From the NCBI GenBank assembly GCA_016716525.1, contig JADJWE010000001.1, forward strand, positions 434,001 through 498,000: a DNA stretch of 64,000 nucleotides, written 5' to 3'. The notes under the pieces are model-generated. The model saw only the letters and a program-made list of their open reading frames with translations, did no database searches and was not told where the DNA came from. Positions 8,027 to 16,350 of this stretch are shown here, piece after piece. Origin of the DNA: Candidatus Flexicrinis affinis. Its GTDB lineage: Bacteria > Chloroflexota > Anaerolineae > Aggregatilineales > Phototrophicaceae. Each line of letters starts with the position of its first letter. The stretch's first letter is position 1. Position numbers and translations under genes: made by a program.

Positions 8027-11000
8027 CTATTGGTTGACGACGAACACCGATGTCGTCAGGGCCGGGACGGTGAACGTGCCCGCTGCGCTGTCAAACGTCG
8101 CCGTCTGTGCGACTGCGTCGGCACTGGATTGCTGTACCGGGTGAAGCGTAAACGTTTCGCCGGCGAAGCCCGCGTCGCCTATGGTGACCGGCTCGTCGCT
8201 GCCATTGAACACGACCACGAACTGCTCGAAGGCCGGGTCGATGTCATCGCCGATCAGGTCGGACAGGTACATCACGATGACGCCGGGCTGCTGATCCGGC
8301 CCGGTGTTCAAGAACGTCAGGCGCGACTGGATCGCGTCAGCGGTCTGCAAGCGGAACAGCGGAGAGCTGTACCGGATTTGCAGCATCTCGCGGACGACCG
8401 CGGCGTTAAGCGCGATCTGCTCGGGCGATGGGTAGTAGTCCGCATTGGTGAGGATCGTCGCCATCGTCTCCCACCTTTCTTGATTGTCGCCGGCGGGCGG
8501 CAAACCGACACCAAAGTTGTTGGTCTGGCCGGTCCAGTCGATGCGGTTGAACCAGTCGCCGCTGTTGTAGCTGTTGCGGTCGAGCGATTTGCTTCGCAGC
8601 AAGTCGCTGCCGGCGTGCAGGAATGGCACGCCCTGCGCATACAGCACGTAGCTCAGGCTCAGGTTTTGCATGCGTACGATGTCATCGGCGGTCGAGCCCG
8701 GTGGCAGTCGGAACAGCATATTGTCGAACAGCGTCTCGTTATCGTGCTTCGACACATAGACGATGTGCTCCTGCGGGTCGAGCGTATAGCCGCCCGGCGA
8801 CCCGTTGTAGTCCGTGTCGTAGCCGGTGATCATCTCGCCCGATGCGCCGACGAACTGATAGTCGCGCAGGTTCCCGGCGAGCCCGGCGCGCACAATGTCG
8901 GTAAGACGCAGCGTGCGGTCGAGGTCTTCGTTGACCGGATTGAGGCCGTTCGAATCGGTGTAGATCCCGTTGCCCAATCCCTGCTCGTCGCGCCCGCCGA
9001 ACGGGCTGCCGCCGCGCACGGCATCGCGCAGGCGGTCGCTGAACGTGCCGATGCCGGTACCGGCAAGGTTGAACTGCGTCGCGTTCATGCCGCGCGCGCC
9101 GTCCTGCACTTCGCCGAAGTTCCAGCCCTCGCCGTAGATGTAGATCGACGCACCATCGACGCCATCGTTCTCGATCGTCAGTGCGTCGAGCGCCGCGCGA
9201 ACCGCGAGCATGTCGTCCACCATATGATGGCCCATCAGGTCGAAGCGGAAGCCGTCGATCTTGTACTGTACGGCGTTCAGCACTACGGTGTCGACCATCA
9301 GGCGGCGCATCATGTTGTGCTCCGTGGCAGTGTTCTCGCAGCACGTCGAGCGCGTGACCTGACCCGCCGCGTCAAGGCGATGGTAGTAGCCCGGCACGAC
9401 GCGATCAAGCACGCTGCGCGCGGCCTGCCCGCTGGCGTTGGTGTGATTGAAGACCACGTCCTGCACCACGCGCAAGCCGGCATCGTTGATGGCCTTGACC
9501 ATCTCGCGATACTCGATGATGCGGGCGGTGCCGGTCGTCTCGGTGGCGTAGCTGCCTTCCTGCGCCATGAAGTGGAACGGATCGTAGCCCCAGTTGAAGC
9601 CGTCGAGGTCGCGAATGCGGTCGTACGCGGCTTGCTGCTCGGGGCTGTCGGGCGGATACGTCGCCAGCAGCGCGTAGTCCGGCTCGAAGTGACGGGCGCG
9701 GTTCTCGTTGATCGTCGCGATATCGAAGCTCGGCAGCAGGTGCAGATGCGTCAGGCCGGCCTCCGTGAGCGACTTCAAATGCCGCATGCCGGCGCTGTCC
9801 TCGACCGTGAAGGCGAGGTACGTGCCGCGCAGGTCTTCCGGCACGGTCTCGTCAAAGATGCTGAAGTCGCGGATGTGCAGCTCGTAGATCGTGATGTCTT
9901 CGAATGCATCGCCGTAGTCAGGTTTCTCGTAGGTCAACCAGTCTTCGGGCATCAATTCGGGTGCAGACAGATCGACGATTTGGCTGCGGCGGCTGTTCTG
10001 CGACAGGTTGATCGAATACGGATCGGTGACCTCGTTATCGACCATGGCTAATTCTGTTGGGGCAAACACGCGTACCGCGTAGGTGTAGAACTGGCCCATC
10101 CAGCTTGCGTCGCCGGTGACGCTCCACACGCCAGACACATCGTCGCGTGCCATGTCGATGACCGTAGGCACGGTGTCTGTCCCGGCGTCCGCATACAGGT
10201 TGAGCGCGACGCTCTGGGCAGTCGGCGCCCACACCGAAAGGGTCGGTACGCCGTCAACAATCGTCACGCCGAGGTCGCCATTATAGGTGTACAGATCGTC
10301 GAGCACGCCGGGAATTTGCAGACCGGCGAGGTTGACCAGCGTATCGCCGGAATACGCGGCGATGGCGAACTGACCCCGCAGGATGTCGGGCGCGGCGTCA
10401 AGCGCTTCGGCGCTCAGCGTGAAGGCCTGATAACCGGCGAGGTGTGGGAATTTGGCCTGAATCGCCTCGGACAAGCCGGCGTCGCTAGCCGATACCGGGT
10501 AGCTCACGAAGTCGCCGCTGATGCCGAACACGGAGACCTCGATGCTGCCATCTGCACTGTATAGCAGGCGGTAGTCCTCGCTGTCGCTGGGCTCAATGTC
10601 CCACGCGATCGTGTCGGCCGAGACCCAATGCGCGCGGCGTTCGCGCAGGTTAGCGCCGGTCACCGACCCGCCACCTGCCGTCACGACCATGACGTTGAGA
10701 CTCGAGTCGAACGTGAAGTTGACCGTTTCGCGGTCGGTCGGCACGTTGAACGTGATGTTGCCGCCGCCGGGCTCACCGCCGGCGCCGTAGTTGACATCCC
10801 ATGTGCGTCCGACGGCCGCCTTCACCTCGTAGTCTCCCGCGGGCACGGCGCTGGTCGAGAACGTGTAGATCCCGTCGCCGTCGACGTCCTTGAGCCACGA
10901 CAGCATGCAGTCGGGCATCCAGTCTTCGGCACAGCCAAGCTCGCTCTGGAAGCTGCCCGGCGCGGTGACGATCAGATGGCGCACGTCGTCCATGATCCAC

Positions 11001-11737
11001 TTGCTCGCCGGATCGTAGAGGAACGTCACCGCACGGTCTTCAGCGATGTTGAGCGGGATGTTCGGACCACCGGGATCGGCAAAGGCCCCGTAGTTCTCGC
11101 CCCAACCGCCGTCGATGGCGACCTTGTACTCATACGTGCCAGCGGTCATATCGAACGTGCGCTCGAAAATCTGGTAGGCCTCGATGTAGTCCAGTACGGT
11201 CGCCGGGCAGTCCGGTGCCCATTCGCCCGGGCAGCCCAGTCCCGGCTGAATCGTGCCGGGGATGTTGACCATGGTCGGTATCGTCACTTCCTGCTGGACT
11301 GGCGCAGGTGCTGGCGCGGCCGACGCGCCCCCGCCGACGCTGTCGGTTACGACGCCAGTCGCGTGATCGTACGTGAAGGTTACGTCCGTATCGGCGTCCA
11401 GCACGAGCGGGATGTTGGGGCCACCGGCCGCGGCGCCCGCCCCGTAATTGCGATCCCAACCGCCATCAAGCGCGACTTTGTACTCGTAGCTGCCGGCGGG
11501 AATACTGAACGTCCCTTCCCACAGTCCGGTGTCCGGGTTGAGTGTCAGCGCAGTGGCCGCGCAGTCGGGCTGCCACTCGCCCGGGCAGCCTGCTTCGTCC
11601 TGAAACGATCCGGGAACGACAACCATCTGCGGTTCCGGAAACCCATCCTTGTTCTCTTGTGCGGCGGAGTAACCGACCGCCAGCAGGGCGGCCAGCATGA
11701 CGACGCCTATCAACTTGCGTGACGTGCTCATATCCAA
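8027..11737 (-). CDS. Secreted type I pullulanase (GH13) with three N-terminal X25-like modules
   Basis: The 1236-residue protein has a signal peptide (residues 1-27). Three tandem X25-type modules follow (about 35-130, 155-245 and 255-350), each with a GC(P/A)(G/E)xWxPDC cysteine pair and a G(S/T/D)YE(Y/V)K(V/A)A strand. Then come a CBM48-like domain and a GH13 barrel. GH13 regions are clear: VVFNHT near 764, DGFRFD with the nucleophile Asp near 832, GEGW with the acid/base Glu near 870, and KHDNE near 998. It should cleave alpha-1,6 branches of pullulan or starch outside the cell. The start is uncertain: TTG at 11737 has GAGG at ideal spacing, while ATG at 11731 is two codons later. No anchor motif is seen, so it is probably released. 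Confidence 0.93.
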   Translation of the reverse strand: MDMSTSRKLIGVVMLAALLAVGYSAAQENKDGFPEPQMVVVPGSFQDEAGCPGEWQPDCAATALTLNPDTGLWEGTFSIPAGSYEYKVALDGGWDRNYGAGAAAGGPNIPLVLDADTDVTFTYDHATGVVTDSVGGGASAAPAPAPVQQEVTIPTMVNIPGTIQPGLGCPGEWAPDCPATVLDYIEAYQIFERTFDMTAGTYEYKVAIDGGWGENYGAFADPGGPNIPLNIAEDRAVTFLYDPASKWIMDDVRHLIVTAPGSFQSELGCAEDWMPDCMLSWLKDVDGDGIYTFSTSAVPAGDYEVKAAVGRTWDVNYGAGGEPGGGNITFNVPTDRETVNFTFDSSLNVMVVTAGGGSVTGANLRERRAHWVSADTIAWDIEPSDSEDYRLLYSADGSIEVSVFGISGDFVSYPVSASDAGLSEAIQAKFPHLAGYQAFTLSAEALDAAPDILRGQFAIAAYSGDTLVNLAGLQIPGVLDDLYTYNGDLGVTIVDGVPTLSVWAPTAQSVALNLYADAGTDTVPTVIDMARDDVSGVWSVTGDASWMGQFYTYAVRVFAPTELAMVDNEVTDPYSINLSQNSRRSQIVDLSAPELMPEDWLTYEKPDYGDAFEDITIYELHIRDFSIFDETVPEDLRGTYLAFTVEDSAGMRHLKSLTEAGLTHLHLLPSFDIATINENRARHFEPDYALLATYPPDSPEQQAAYDRIRDLDGFNWGYDPFHFMAQEGSYATETTGTARIIEYREMVKAINDAGLRVVQDVVFNHTNASGQAARSVLDRVVPGYYHRLDAAGQVTRSTCCENTATEHNMMRRLMVDTVVLNAVQYKIDGFRFDLMGHHMVDDMLAVRAALDALTIENDGVDGASIYIYGEGWNFGEVQDGARGMNATQFNLAGTGIGTFSDRLRDAVRGGSPFGGRDEQGLGNGIYTDSNGLNPVNEDLDRTLRLTDIVRAGLAGNLRDYQFVGASGEMITGYDTDYNGSPGGYTLDPQEHIVYVSKHDNETLFDNMLFRLPPGSTADDIVRMQNLSLSYVLYAQGVPFLHAGSDLLRSKSLDRNSYNSGDWFNRIDWTGQTNNFGVGLPPAGDNQERWETMATILTNADYYPSPEQIALNAAVVREMLQIRYSSPLFRLQTADAIQSRLTFLNTGPDQQPGVIVMYLSDLIGDDIDPAFEQFVVVFNGSDEPVTIGDAGFAGETFTLHPVQQSSADAVAQTATFDSAAGTFTVPALTTSVFVVNQ

Positions 11738-11827
11738 TCATCAGCCTCATACGTCAAACAATGGACTGGAAACCAACCCGTAGATTGTAACGAATTGAGA
11801 TGAGAAACGAGTGCCGTATCAGTAGAC

Positions 11828-13003
11828 CTAGGGGGTCGCTGCAAGTCGTTTGCGGCCGAGGGGTAAACCGAGGACGACGGCCGCGACGACCAGCGCGACA
11901 GCCAACCCGTACAGCACCGGCGTGAAGCCGACGACGCCGATGATCGCGCCGCAGACGACCGGCCCCACAACCTTGCCAAGATTCTCCATCATGCCGACCA
12001 GTCCCATGCCGGCACCGAGATTTTTCCTCGGGATTTGCTGCGTGACGAGCGCCGCGGTGGAGGGGAAGATCAGCGCCTGCGCGACACCGAGCAGTACCGA
12101 TGGGAGTAGCAGGGCCGCGCTGTCGGCCGCCGGCACCAGCATCACACCCGCCGCAAGGGCGACCATACCGGTCCGGATGGCCGTGATGTAGCCGAAGCGT
12201 TGACCGAACCATCCACCGCCGGGGCCGGTGGCGATGTGAACAGCTTCCTGAATGGAAAAGAACGCGCCGATCAGCGCGACGTTGATGCCGGCGGCCAAGC
12301 CGTACACCGGTAGGAACGCCTTGATCGTGTAAAGAGCCACAAACACGCCGGCTTCCAGCCCGCCCGATAGCCAAATTCCCGGAGTCCGGCTTCCAGCGGC
12401 GAGCGACGCGCGCATTTGTCTGAGGATCGGCGGGAACTCGTGTTGGGTTCGGACGGTCGGTTCCGGCAGGCGCAGCACGGGGATAAGCGCGACGGCGCTG
12501 ATCAGGCCGATTGCCGTGAAGATCGTCACTGGATCGAGCGAGAGCAGCAGCCAACCCGCCAGCGCCGGCCCGACAATGTATCCGCCGGAGCGCGCTAGTC
12601 CGAACCAACCTAACCCTTGAGCGACCGTGTTCGGCATCCGCTCGGCGATATACGCGAAAGTCACCGGCCCGTAGATGGCGGTCGATACGCCGTGAATGAC
12701 ACGAATCAGAAAAAGCTGCTCGGGCGTGTGCACCAGCCCGTAAAAGAACGGGACGATCACGAAGAACAAAGTTCCGATCAGGAGCCAGAGCCGTCGGCCC
12801 CAGCGGTCGGAGAGCACGCCAATGAACGGTTTGAGCACCAGCCCGCTGACAGTCGATACCGAAACGATGATCCCCAGCAGGGCATCGGTCGCGCCCAACG
12901 CGGCGGCAAAGATGGGCAAGAGCGGAGTCTTGCCCATCTGGTACGCCGTGCGCACGATGAAATCGGCGGCGGTCAGCCGCCAGAAATCACGCGTGTGAAC
13001 CAT
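11828..13003 (-). CDS. MFS transporter (drug/metabolite efflux type)
   Basis: The 391-residue protein has about twelve membrane segments. The Major Facilitator loop 2-3 motif GVLSDRWGRR lies near residues 65-74, and a related GGWFGQRFGYI motif follows the seventh helix. The length fits the DHA1/YfcJ-like group of 12-TM proton-driven exporters. The true start is the ATG at 13001-13003, since the upstream part of the frame lies inside the preceding gene and is not MFS-like. It starts 4 bp after the stop of the BNR-repeat gene with a GGGG Shine-Dalgarno in that gene's end, so translation is likely coupled. The substrate cannot be told. Confidence 0.9.
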   Translation of the reverse strand: MVHTRDFWRLTAADFIVRTAYQMGKTPLLPIFAAALGATDALLGIIVSVSTVSGLVLKPFIGVLSDRWGRRLWLLIGTLFFVIVPFFYGLVHTPEQLFLIRVIHGVSTAIYGPVTFAYIAERMPNTVAQGLGWFGLARSGGYIVGPALAGWLLLSLDPVTIFTAIGLISAVALIPVLRLPEPTVRTQHEFPPILRQMRASLAAGSRTPGIWLSGGLEAGVFVALYTIKAFLPVYGLAAGINVALIGAFFSIQEAVHIATGPGGGWFGQRFGYITAIRTGMVALAAGVMLVPAADSAALLLPSVLLGVAQALIFPSTAALVTQQIPRKNLGAGMGLVGMMENLGKVVGPVVCGAIIGVVGFTPVLYGLAVALVVAAVVLGLPLGRKRLAATP

Positions 13004-13007
13004 GCCC

Positions 13008-16000
13008 CTAGCCGATCGGGTTGATCTGGTACTGCTGGAGCATGGCGTTGAACTCGGCCAGATCTCCGTCGAGCAGGTTGTCGAACTCCGCCAGCTTGGC
13101 GTCGACCTGCTCGGCGAGACCTGCGTAAACCTCATGCGCCTGGTCGGTCGGCCGATAGTCGCCGGCGTTCACGTCGTATTGCAGCGCGGCCAGCTTGCGG
13201 GAGATCTGTTGGCCGGAGTTCAACATGCCGGGCCAGCCCTTCTTGAGGCCGGGCTGCAGCAGCGTCTTTTCGACGGCGAGTACACGGTCGCTCAACTGCG
13301 ATGCGCTCTGGGCGAGTTCAGCCGTCTGCGCGGCGCCGCTGAGGCGTTCGCACCACGCGTCCAACTGCCCGCGCACCTTGCGCATGCGGTTAATGCCGCG
13401 GTTTGCGCTCGAGAGTTTGTCGCGAATTTGCAGCAGCATAGCGTACTGCTCTTCGAGGTCCTCTTGCGGCGTGTCGCTGTACGGGTCGGCGACGACCGTA
13501 ATCTCCGCAGACAGGGTTTGATCGAAAGCCTGAAGCGTCACGACGTACTTGCCGGGGGGCACGATCGGGCCCATCATGGTCCCGCCAAACGGGTCATGCG
13601 CGTCGAGGCGTGCCGCCTCCTCGCAGCGCATGTCCCAAACGAACCGGTTCCAGCCCGCCGCTGACGTCAGATGCAGCGGCTTCGGTGCGCCTTCGGGCAG
13701 CTCGCTCTCGGCCTTTCGGATGTCGTCGTTGGTGCTGGTGAAAGTGCGCAGCACCCGGCCGGCCGCATCGCTAAACGTCATCACGATTGGCGTTTCAGGA
13801 GCGCTGGCGAGGTGGTAGTGAATGATCGCACCGCGCGGCGGGTTGTCTCCCGAATCGAGGTACGTGACGACCGTATCGTTTTCCGGCGTCGACGTGGCGG
13901 TAAACGCCGCCACGACACCCAGTGTCGCCATATAGTTCTTGCCCGGCGCACTGGTGAACGCCCCTTCGAAGATCTTGGGCGTGAAGCGGACAACGTCGCG
14001 GGGTTGGAGCAGCGCTGCGGGCTGTCCGTACAGATCGTCGTGCAGTTGATGCAGCGCGGTCAGGTCGTCGAGAATCCAGAACGACCGCCCGTGTGTCGCC
14101 GCGATCAAGTCGCTCCCCTTGACCTTCAGATCGTAGATGGGCGACACGGGCAGATTGAGCTGCAGCGCCTGCCAGTGGCTGCCGGCGTCGAATGAAACGT
14201 ATACGCCCGTCTCGGTGCCGCAGTACAGCAGGCCCGCTCGTGAGGGATCTTCGCGGATAGCTCGGGTGTAGTCGCCATCGCGGATACCATCGACGATGCG
14301 CGTCCAAGTCGCGCCGTAATCAGTCGTCTTGTAGAGGTACGGCGCCGGATCGTCCAGCTTATAGCGCGTCGCCGCCATGTAGACGGTAGCCTTGTCGTGG
14401 GCCGAGGGTTCGATCATGCTGATCATGGTGCGCTCGGGCAGATCGGGCGGCGTGATGTTCGTCCACGTTTGGCCGCCATCGCGCGAGATGTGAACCAGAC
14501 CGTCGTCGGTGCCGGCCCACAGCACGCCGACTTCATGCGGCGATTCGGCAAATGCCCACACCGTTGCATAGACCTCGGCACCAACGGAGTCACGGTTGAT
14601 CGGGCCGCCGCTGGGCTGCAGGGTCTCGGGCGTCGCGCGAGTCAGGTCCGGGCCGATCGGCTGCCAGCTTTGGCCTTCGTTGGTGCTTTGGAAGATGACG
14701 TTGCCACCCACGTAGATCTTGTTCGGGTCATGGGGCGAAATGACGATCGGGTACGTCCACGCAAAACGGTACTTGTGGTTGATCGCGCCCTCTCCGCTGG
14801 TCGCTTCCGGCCACGTGCTGATTAAGCGCGTTTGCTTGCTGCGATGGTCGTAACGCTGGAGGCTGTTGCCGCCGCCCGGCGAACTGCCGATCGCACCGAC
14901 GTACACGATATTCGGGTCGTCCGGCTTGACGGCGATGTAGCCGCTCTCGCCGGTGCCGGCGAGGAAGCAGTCCGTCCACGTGATCGAATTCCACGGGCTG
15001 CGGCTCGGCACGGCGATGCTGCTGTTGTCCTGCTGTGTGCCGTAGACGATGTACGGGTCGCGGCTGTCAGTATCGGCGTGATAGAACTGCGCGGTGGGCT
15101 GATTGTACAGCGTCGACCACGTATCGCCGCCGTTGAACGACACGCACGCCCCGCCGTCGTTGCCCTGCACCATGCGCTTCGGGTCGTTGGGATCGATCCA
15201 CAGGTCGTGGTTGTCGCCGTGCGGAGTCGAGATTTCGGTATAGGTCTTGCCGCCGTCGGTGGACTTCCACAGGTTGAGGTTGTTGACGTAGACGGTTTCC
15301 GGGTCTTTGGGGTCAGGCGTGATGTGCATATAGTACCACGCACGCGAGATCAACTCGTCGTTCTGGGCGATGTACGACCACGTATCGCCATAGTCGTCGC
15401 TGCGGTACATACCGCCTTTCTCGTTTTCGACCAGCGCCCACACGCGCCCCGGCTGTGCCGGCGATGCCGCTACGCCGATCTTGCCCAGCACACCGCTCGG
15501 CAGGCCCTTATTCTGCGTGATGTCCTGCCACGTCTCGCCGCCGTCCATCGACCGCCAAAGGCCGCTGTCCGGCCCGCCGCTGGAGATGTTCCAGAAATTG
15601 CGAAAGGCCTCCCAGACCGCGGCGTAAATGATGCGCGGGTTGTTGCGGTCGATGGATAGGTCGACTGCGCCGGCCTTCTCACTCTTGAACAGGACGTGCT
15701 TCCAGGTCTTACCACCGTCGGTCGACTTGAACACGCCGCGCTCTTTGTTGCGGCCGAACGCATGCCCGAGCGCCGCGACGTATACCGTGTCGGGATCGGT
15801 CGGATGGACGCGCACCTTGCCGATATGCCGTGTCTCGGCCAAGCCGATGTGCTGCCACGAGCGCCCCGCATCGGTCGACTTGTAGACACCATCCCCGTAC
15901 GACACGTCGATGCGGATGGTCGATTCGCCCATGCCGGCGTAGATCACGTTCGGGTCGCTTTCCGCGACGGCCAGCGCGCCTACGGAAGACGTCTTGAGGA

Positions 16001-16181
16001 AACCGTCCGAGACGTTCTGCCAGTACGTGCCGGCGTCTTCGGTCTTCCAAACGCCGCCAGCGCATCCGCCGAAGTAGAACACGCCGGACCGGGTCGGGTC
16101 GCCAGCGACCGCGACGACACGGCCGCCGCGAAACGGACCGATGCAGCGCCAACGCAGCAAATTCTCTATGTTCGAGGTCAT
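13008..16181 (-). CDS. BNR/Asp-box beta-propeller protein (VPS10/sortilin-like glycosyl hydrolase-related)
   Basis: The 1057-residue protein is dominated by Asp-box repeats (SxDxGxTW): KSTDAGRSW, KSTDGGKTW, RSMDGGETW, RSDDYGDTW and KSTDYGATW among others. They form one or two beta-propellers over residues 20-700. An Ig-like region follows, then an alpha-helical, coiled-coil-prone tail (about 900-1050). It matches a widespread group annotated as glycosyl hydrolase or sortilin-like. Sialidase catalytic residues were not seen, so an enzymatic role is unproven. It has no signal peptide or membrane segment, which is unusual for such propellers. AGGAG lies nine bases before the ATG. The MFS gene is coupled behind it. 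Confidence 0.88.
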   Translation of the reverse strand: MTSNIENLLRWRCIGPFRGGRVVAVAGDPTRSGVFYFGGCAGGVWKTEDAGTYWQNVSDGFLKTSSVGALAVAESDPNVIYAGMGESTIRIDVSYGDGVYKSTDAGRSWQHIGLAETRHIGKVRVHPTDPDTVYVAALGHAFGRNKERGVFKSTDGGKTWKHVLFKSEKAGAVDLSIDRNNPRIIYAAVWEAFRNFWNISSGGPDSGLWRSMDGGETWQDITQNKGLPSGVLGKIGVAASPAQPGRVWALVENEKGGMYRSDDYGDTWSYIAQNDELISRAWYYMHITPDPKDPETVYVNNLNLWKSTDGGKTYTEISTPHGDNHDLWIDPNDPKRMVQGNDGGACVSFNGGDTWSTLYNQPTAQFYHADTDSRDPYIVYGTQQDNSSIAVPSRSPWNSITWTDCFLAGTGESGYIAVKPDDPNIVYVGAIGSSPGGGNSLQRYDHRSKQTRLISTWPEATSGEGAINHKYRFAWTYPIVISPHDPNKIYVGGNVIFQSTNEGQSWQPIGPDLTRATPETLQPSGGPINRDSVGAEVYATVWAFAESPHEVGVLWAGTDDGLVHISRDGGQTWTNITPPDLPERTMISMIEPSAHDKATVYMAATRYKLDDPAPYLYKTTDYGATWTRIVDGIRDGDYTRAIREDPSRAGLLYCGTETGVYVSFDAGSHWQALQLNLPVSPIYDLKVKGSDLIAATHGRSFWILDDLTALHQLHDDLYGQPAALLQPRDVVRFTPKIFEGAFTSAPGKNYMATLGVVAAFTATSTPENDTVVTYLDSGDNPPRGAIIHYHLASAPETPIVMTFSDAAGRVLRTFTSTNDDIRKAESELPEGAPKPLHLTSAAGWNRFVWDMRCEEAARLDAHDPFGGTMMGPIVPPGKYVVTLQAFDQTLSAEITVVADPYSDTPQEDLEEQYAMLLQIRDKLSSANRGINRMRKVRGQLDAWCERLSGAAQTAELAQSASQLSDRVLAVEKTLLQPGLKKGWPGMLNSGQQISRKLAALQYDVNAGDYRPTDQAHEVYAGLAEQVDAKLAEFDNLLDGDLAEFNAMLQQYQINPIG

Positions 16182-16287
16182 TTTGAGTGCTCCTGCAAGA
16201 ACAAGACTGCCGGAGAGTGTAGCGTAACTCGGCCCGTCAGGTATGCCGCAGGTGAGTCCACTTGATGAGAGGATGAGGTCTTGCCTT

Positions 16288-16327
16288 GGAAAACGAAACC
16301 GCCGCGCACTCCTGCGCAGCGGTTTCG
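16288..16327 (-). terminator. Intrinsic terminator of the giant surface-protein gene
   Basis: A 15-bp stem with a single G-U type mismatch (16294-16308 against 16313-16327) and a 4-base loop starts 24 bp after the stop codon at 16351. On the minus strand it is followed by TTTTCC. This is a clear rho-independent terminator. The remaining bases up to the BNR gene start at 16181 hold nothing else visible. Confidence 0.85.
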
Positions 16328-16350
16328 CAAGCGTTAGTTTTTCGAACGGC

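Noticed and set aside
7913..10051. 712-aa open frame on the plus strand opposite the pullulanase gene
   Set aside because: It is fully antisense to a clear GH13 gene. Its sequence is Arg/Val/Ala-rich, as expected from the complementary strand of GC-rich coding DNA, and shows no domain.
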